In this document: piece by piece, positions 7,463 to 7,906 of the stretch
Layout of the letters: each line of letters starts with the position of its first letter
Position numbering within the stretch: position 1 is the stretch's first letter
From: Selenomonas sp.
Lineage (GTDB): Bacteria > Bacillota_C > Negativicutes > Selenomonadales > Selenomonadaceae
Length of the DNA: 7,906 nt
Direction of reading: 5' to 3'
NCBI GenBank assembly: GCA_017940705.1
Contig: JAGAYB010000018.1
Coordinates: 1-7,906 of the forward strand
Made by a program: the position numbers and the translations under genes
Notes under the pieces: generated by a model
Seen by the model: only the letters and a program-made list of their open reading frames with translations
Database searches by the model: none
What the model was told of the DNA's origin: nothing

Positions 7463-7906
7463 CATTTCTCGTTTTGGAAATATTGATAAACATCAACGAC
7501 ATCAAGGAAGGCACCGTCAAAACCGGCGGCCATGATTTCATCAAGATAAGAGCCGGGGCTGCCGTACAGGATATGTTTCCATTCTGGGCGCCAGAATTTG
7601 ACACGGTAATTGTTTTGCCAGTCAGCGTTTGGCTTGTCAAGCCAGTCGGGCAAATTCTTTTCCCAGTTTTTTTGCCAATAGTTGCGGTAGGTTTCTGCTT
7701 CGCCCACGCTCATGTAGGCAAAGACCAAGCGGCGGCCGCCGTTTTTTTTGCGTTTTAGGGTGTTGACTTCTTCTTTGGTCAGCAGGCGGTTTTCCATGTA
7801 GAGGTCAATAATCAGCAAATCATAGTCGCTGTTTTGCAGGCTGCTCAGATAGTCAGCGCTGGAGGCAAATTTGCCGGGATTGAGGAGTACAAGATAGTTT
7901 TGCACA
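7462..7906 (-). CDS. GH114-type endo-alpha-1,4-polygalactosaminidase (5' partial, short C-terminus)
   Basis: The frame runs off the right edge (last full codon ends at 7905, an internal GTG), leaving 147 residues plus a missing N-terminus that probably holds a signal peptide. Family signatures are YDLLIID (residues 28-34, strand 2), LVFAYMSVGEAETYRNYW (60-77, strand 3), PDWLDKPNADW (86-96), NNYRVKFW (98-105) and GFDGAFLDVVDVYQYF (128-143, strand 4; Asp 135 and Asp 138). These match the TM1410/GH114 TIM-barrel family, whose characterised members, including the hydrolase half of Pseudomonas PelA, cut alpha-1,4-galactosamine/GalNAc polymers such as Pel. A Pel-trimming or dispersal role is inferred from this and from the adjacent pel genes. 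The protein stops four residues after strand 4, so the second half of a normal barrel, with its downstream catalytic Glu, is absent. It may be a decayed gene, a short variant or a non-catalytic binder. Confidence 0.82.
   Translation of the reverse strand, partial: VQNYLVLLNPGKFASSADYLSSLQNSDYDLLIIDLYMENRLLTKEEVNTLKRKKNGGRRLVFAYMSVGEAETYRNYWQKNWEKNLPDWLDKPNADWQNNYRVKFWRPEWKHILYGSPGSYLDEIMAAGFDGAFLDVVDVYQYFQNEK

Noticed and set aside
7366..7758. Plus-strand open frame across the terminator and the GH114 gene
   Set aside because: It overlaps the end of thiT, the terminator hairpin and a recognised minus-strand gene, and its product looks like a reverse-strand artefact.

Overview
The window looks like chromosome from a Gram-negative firmicute of the class Negativicutes (Selenomonas-like). 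This is an inference from three things: a thiamine ECF transporter subunit typical of Firmicutes, strong AGGAGG-type ribosome binding sites with GTG and TTG starts, and, in the same operon, a protein with a predicted outer-membrane beta-barrel ending in a C-terminal aromatic residue. No rRNA, tRNA, CRISPR array or mobile element is visible, and coding density is close to 100%.

Layout. Bases 1-6804 hold four tightly packed plus-strand genes of a Pel-type exopolysaccharide cluster: the 3' part of a DUF2194/PelA-like polysaccharide deacetylase (5' end outside the window), pelF (GT4 glycosyltransferase), pelG (polytopic membrane transport protein), and a 737-residue protein made of a basic N-terminus, a weak signal-like segment, a long coiled coil and a C-terminal beta-barrel. 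Joins are 4-base overlaps (GTGA, ATGA) or a 5-base gap, so the genes are very probably translationally coupled. thiT (thiamine uptake S component) follows 22 bases later with no riboswitch or terminator between. A perfect 14-bp bidirectional terminator fills the gap to a convergent minus-strand gene running off the right edge: a GH114-type (endo-alpha-1,4-polygalactosaminidase) hydrolase.

How the genes fit together. PelF should polymerise a GalNAc-rich chain in the cytoplasm and PelG should help move it across the inner membrane. The deacetylase would remove acetyl groups to make the polymer cationic, and the GH114 enzyme would cut it. The gene order deacetylase-pelF-pelG matches the Gram-positive form of Pel, which lacks the Pseudomonas outer-membrane exporter PelB/PelC. 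Here the organism seems to have an outer membrane, and the gene directly after pelG encodes a coiled-coil/beta-barrel protein with no visible TPR or SLH domain. The main hypothesis is that this protein is a previously undescribed outer-membrane exit port for Pel in diderm Firmicutes. Other oddities are an arginine-rich duplicated N-terminus on that protein, a hydrolase that ends after about half a TIM barrel, and a vitamin transporter gene attached to a biofilm operon.
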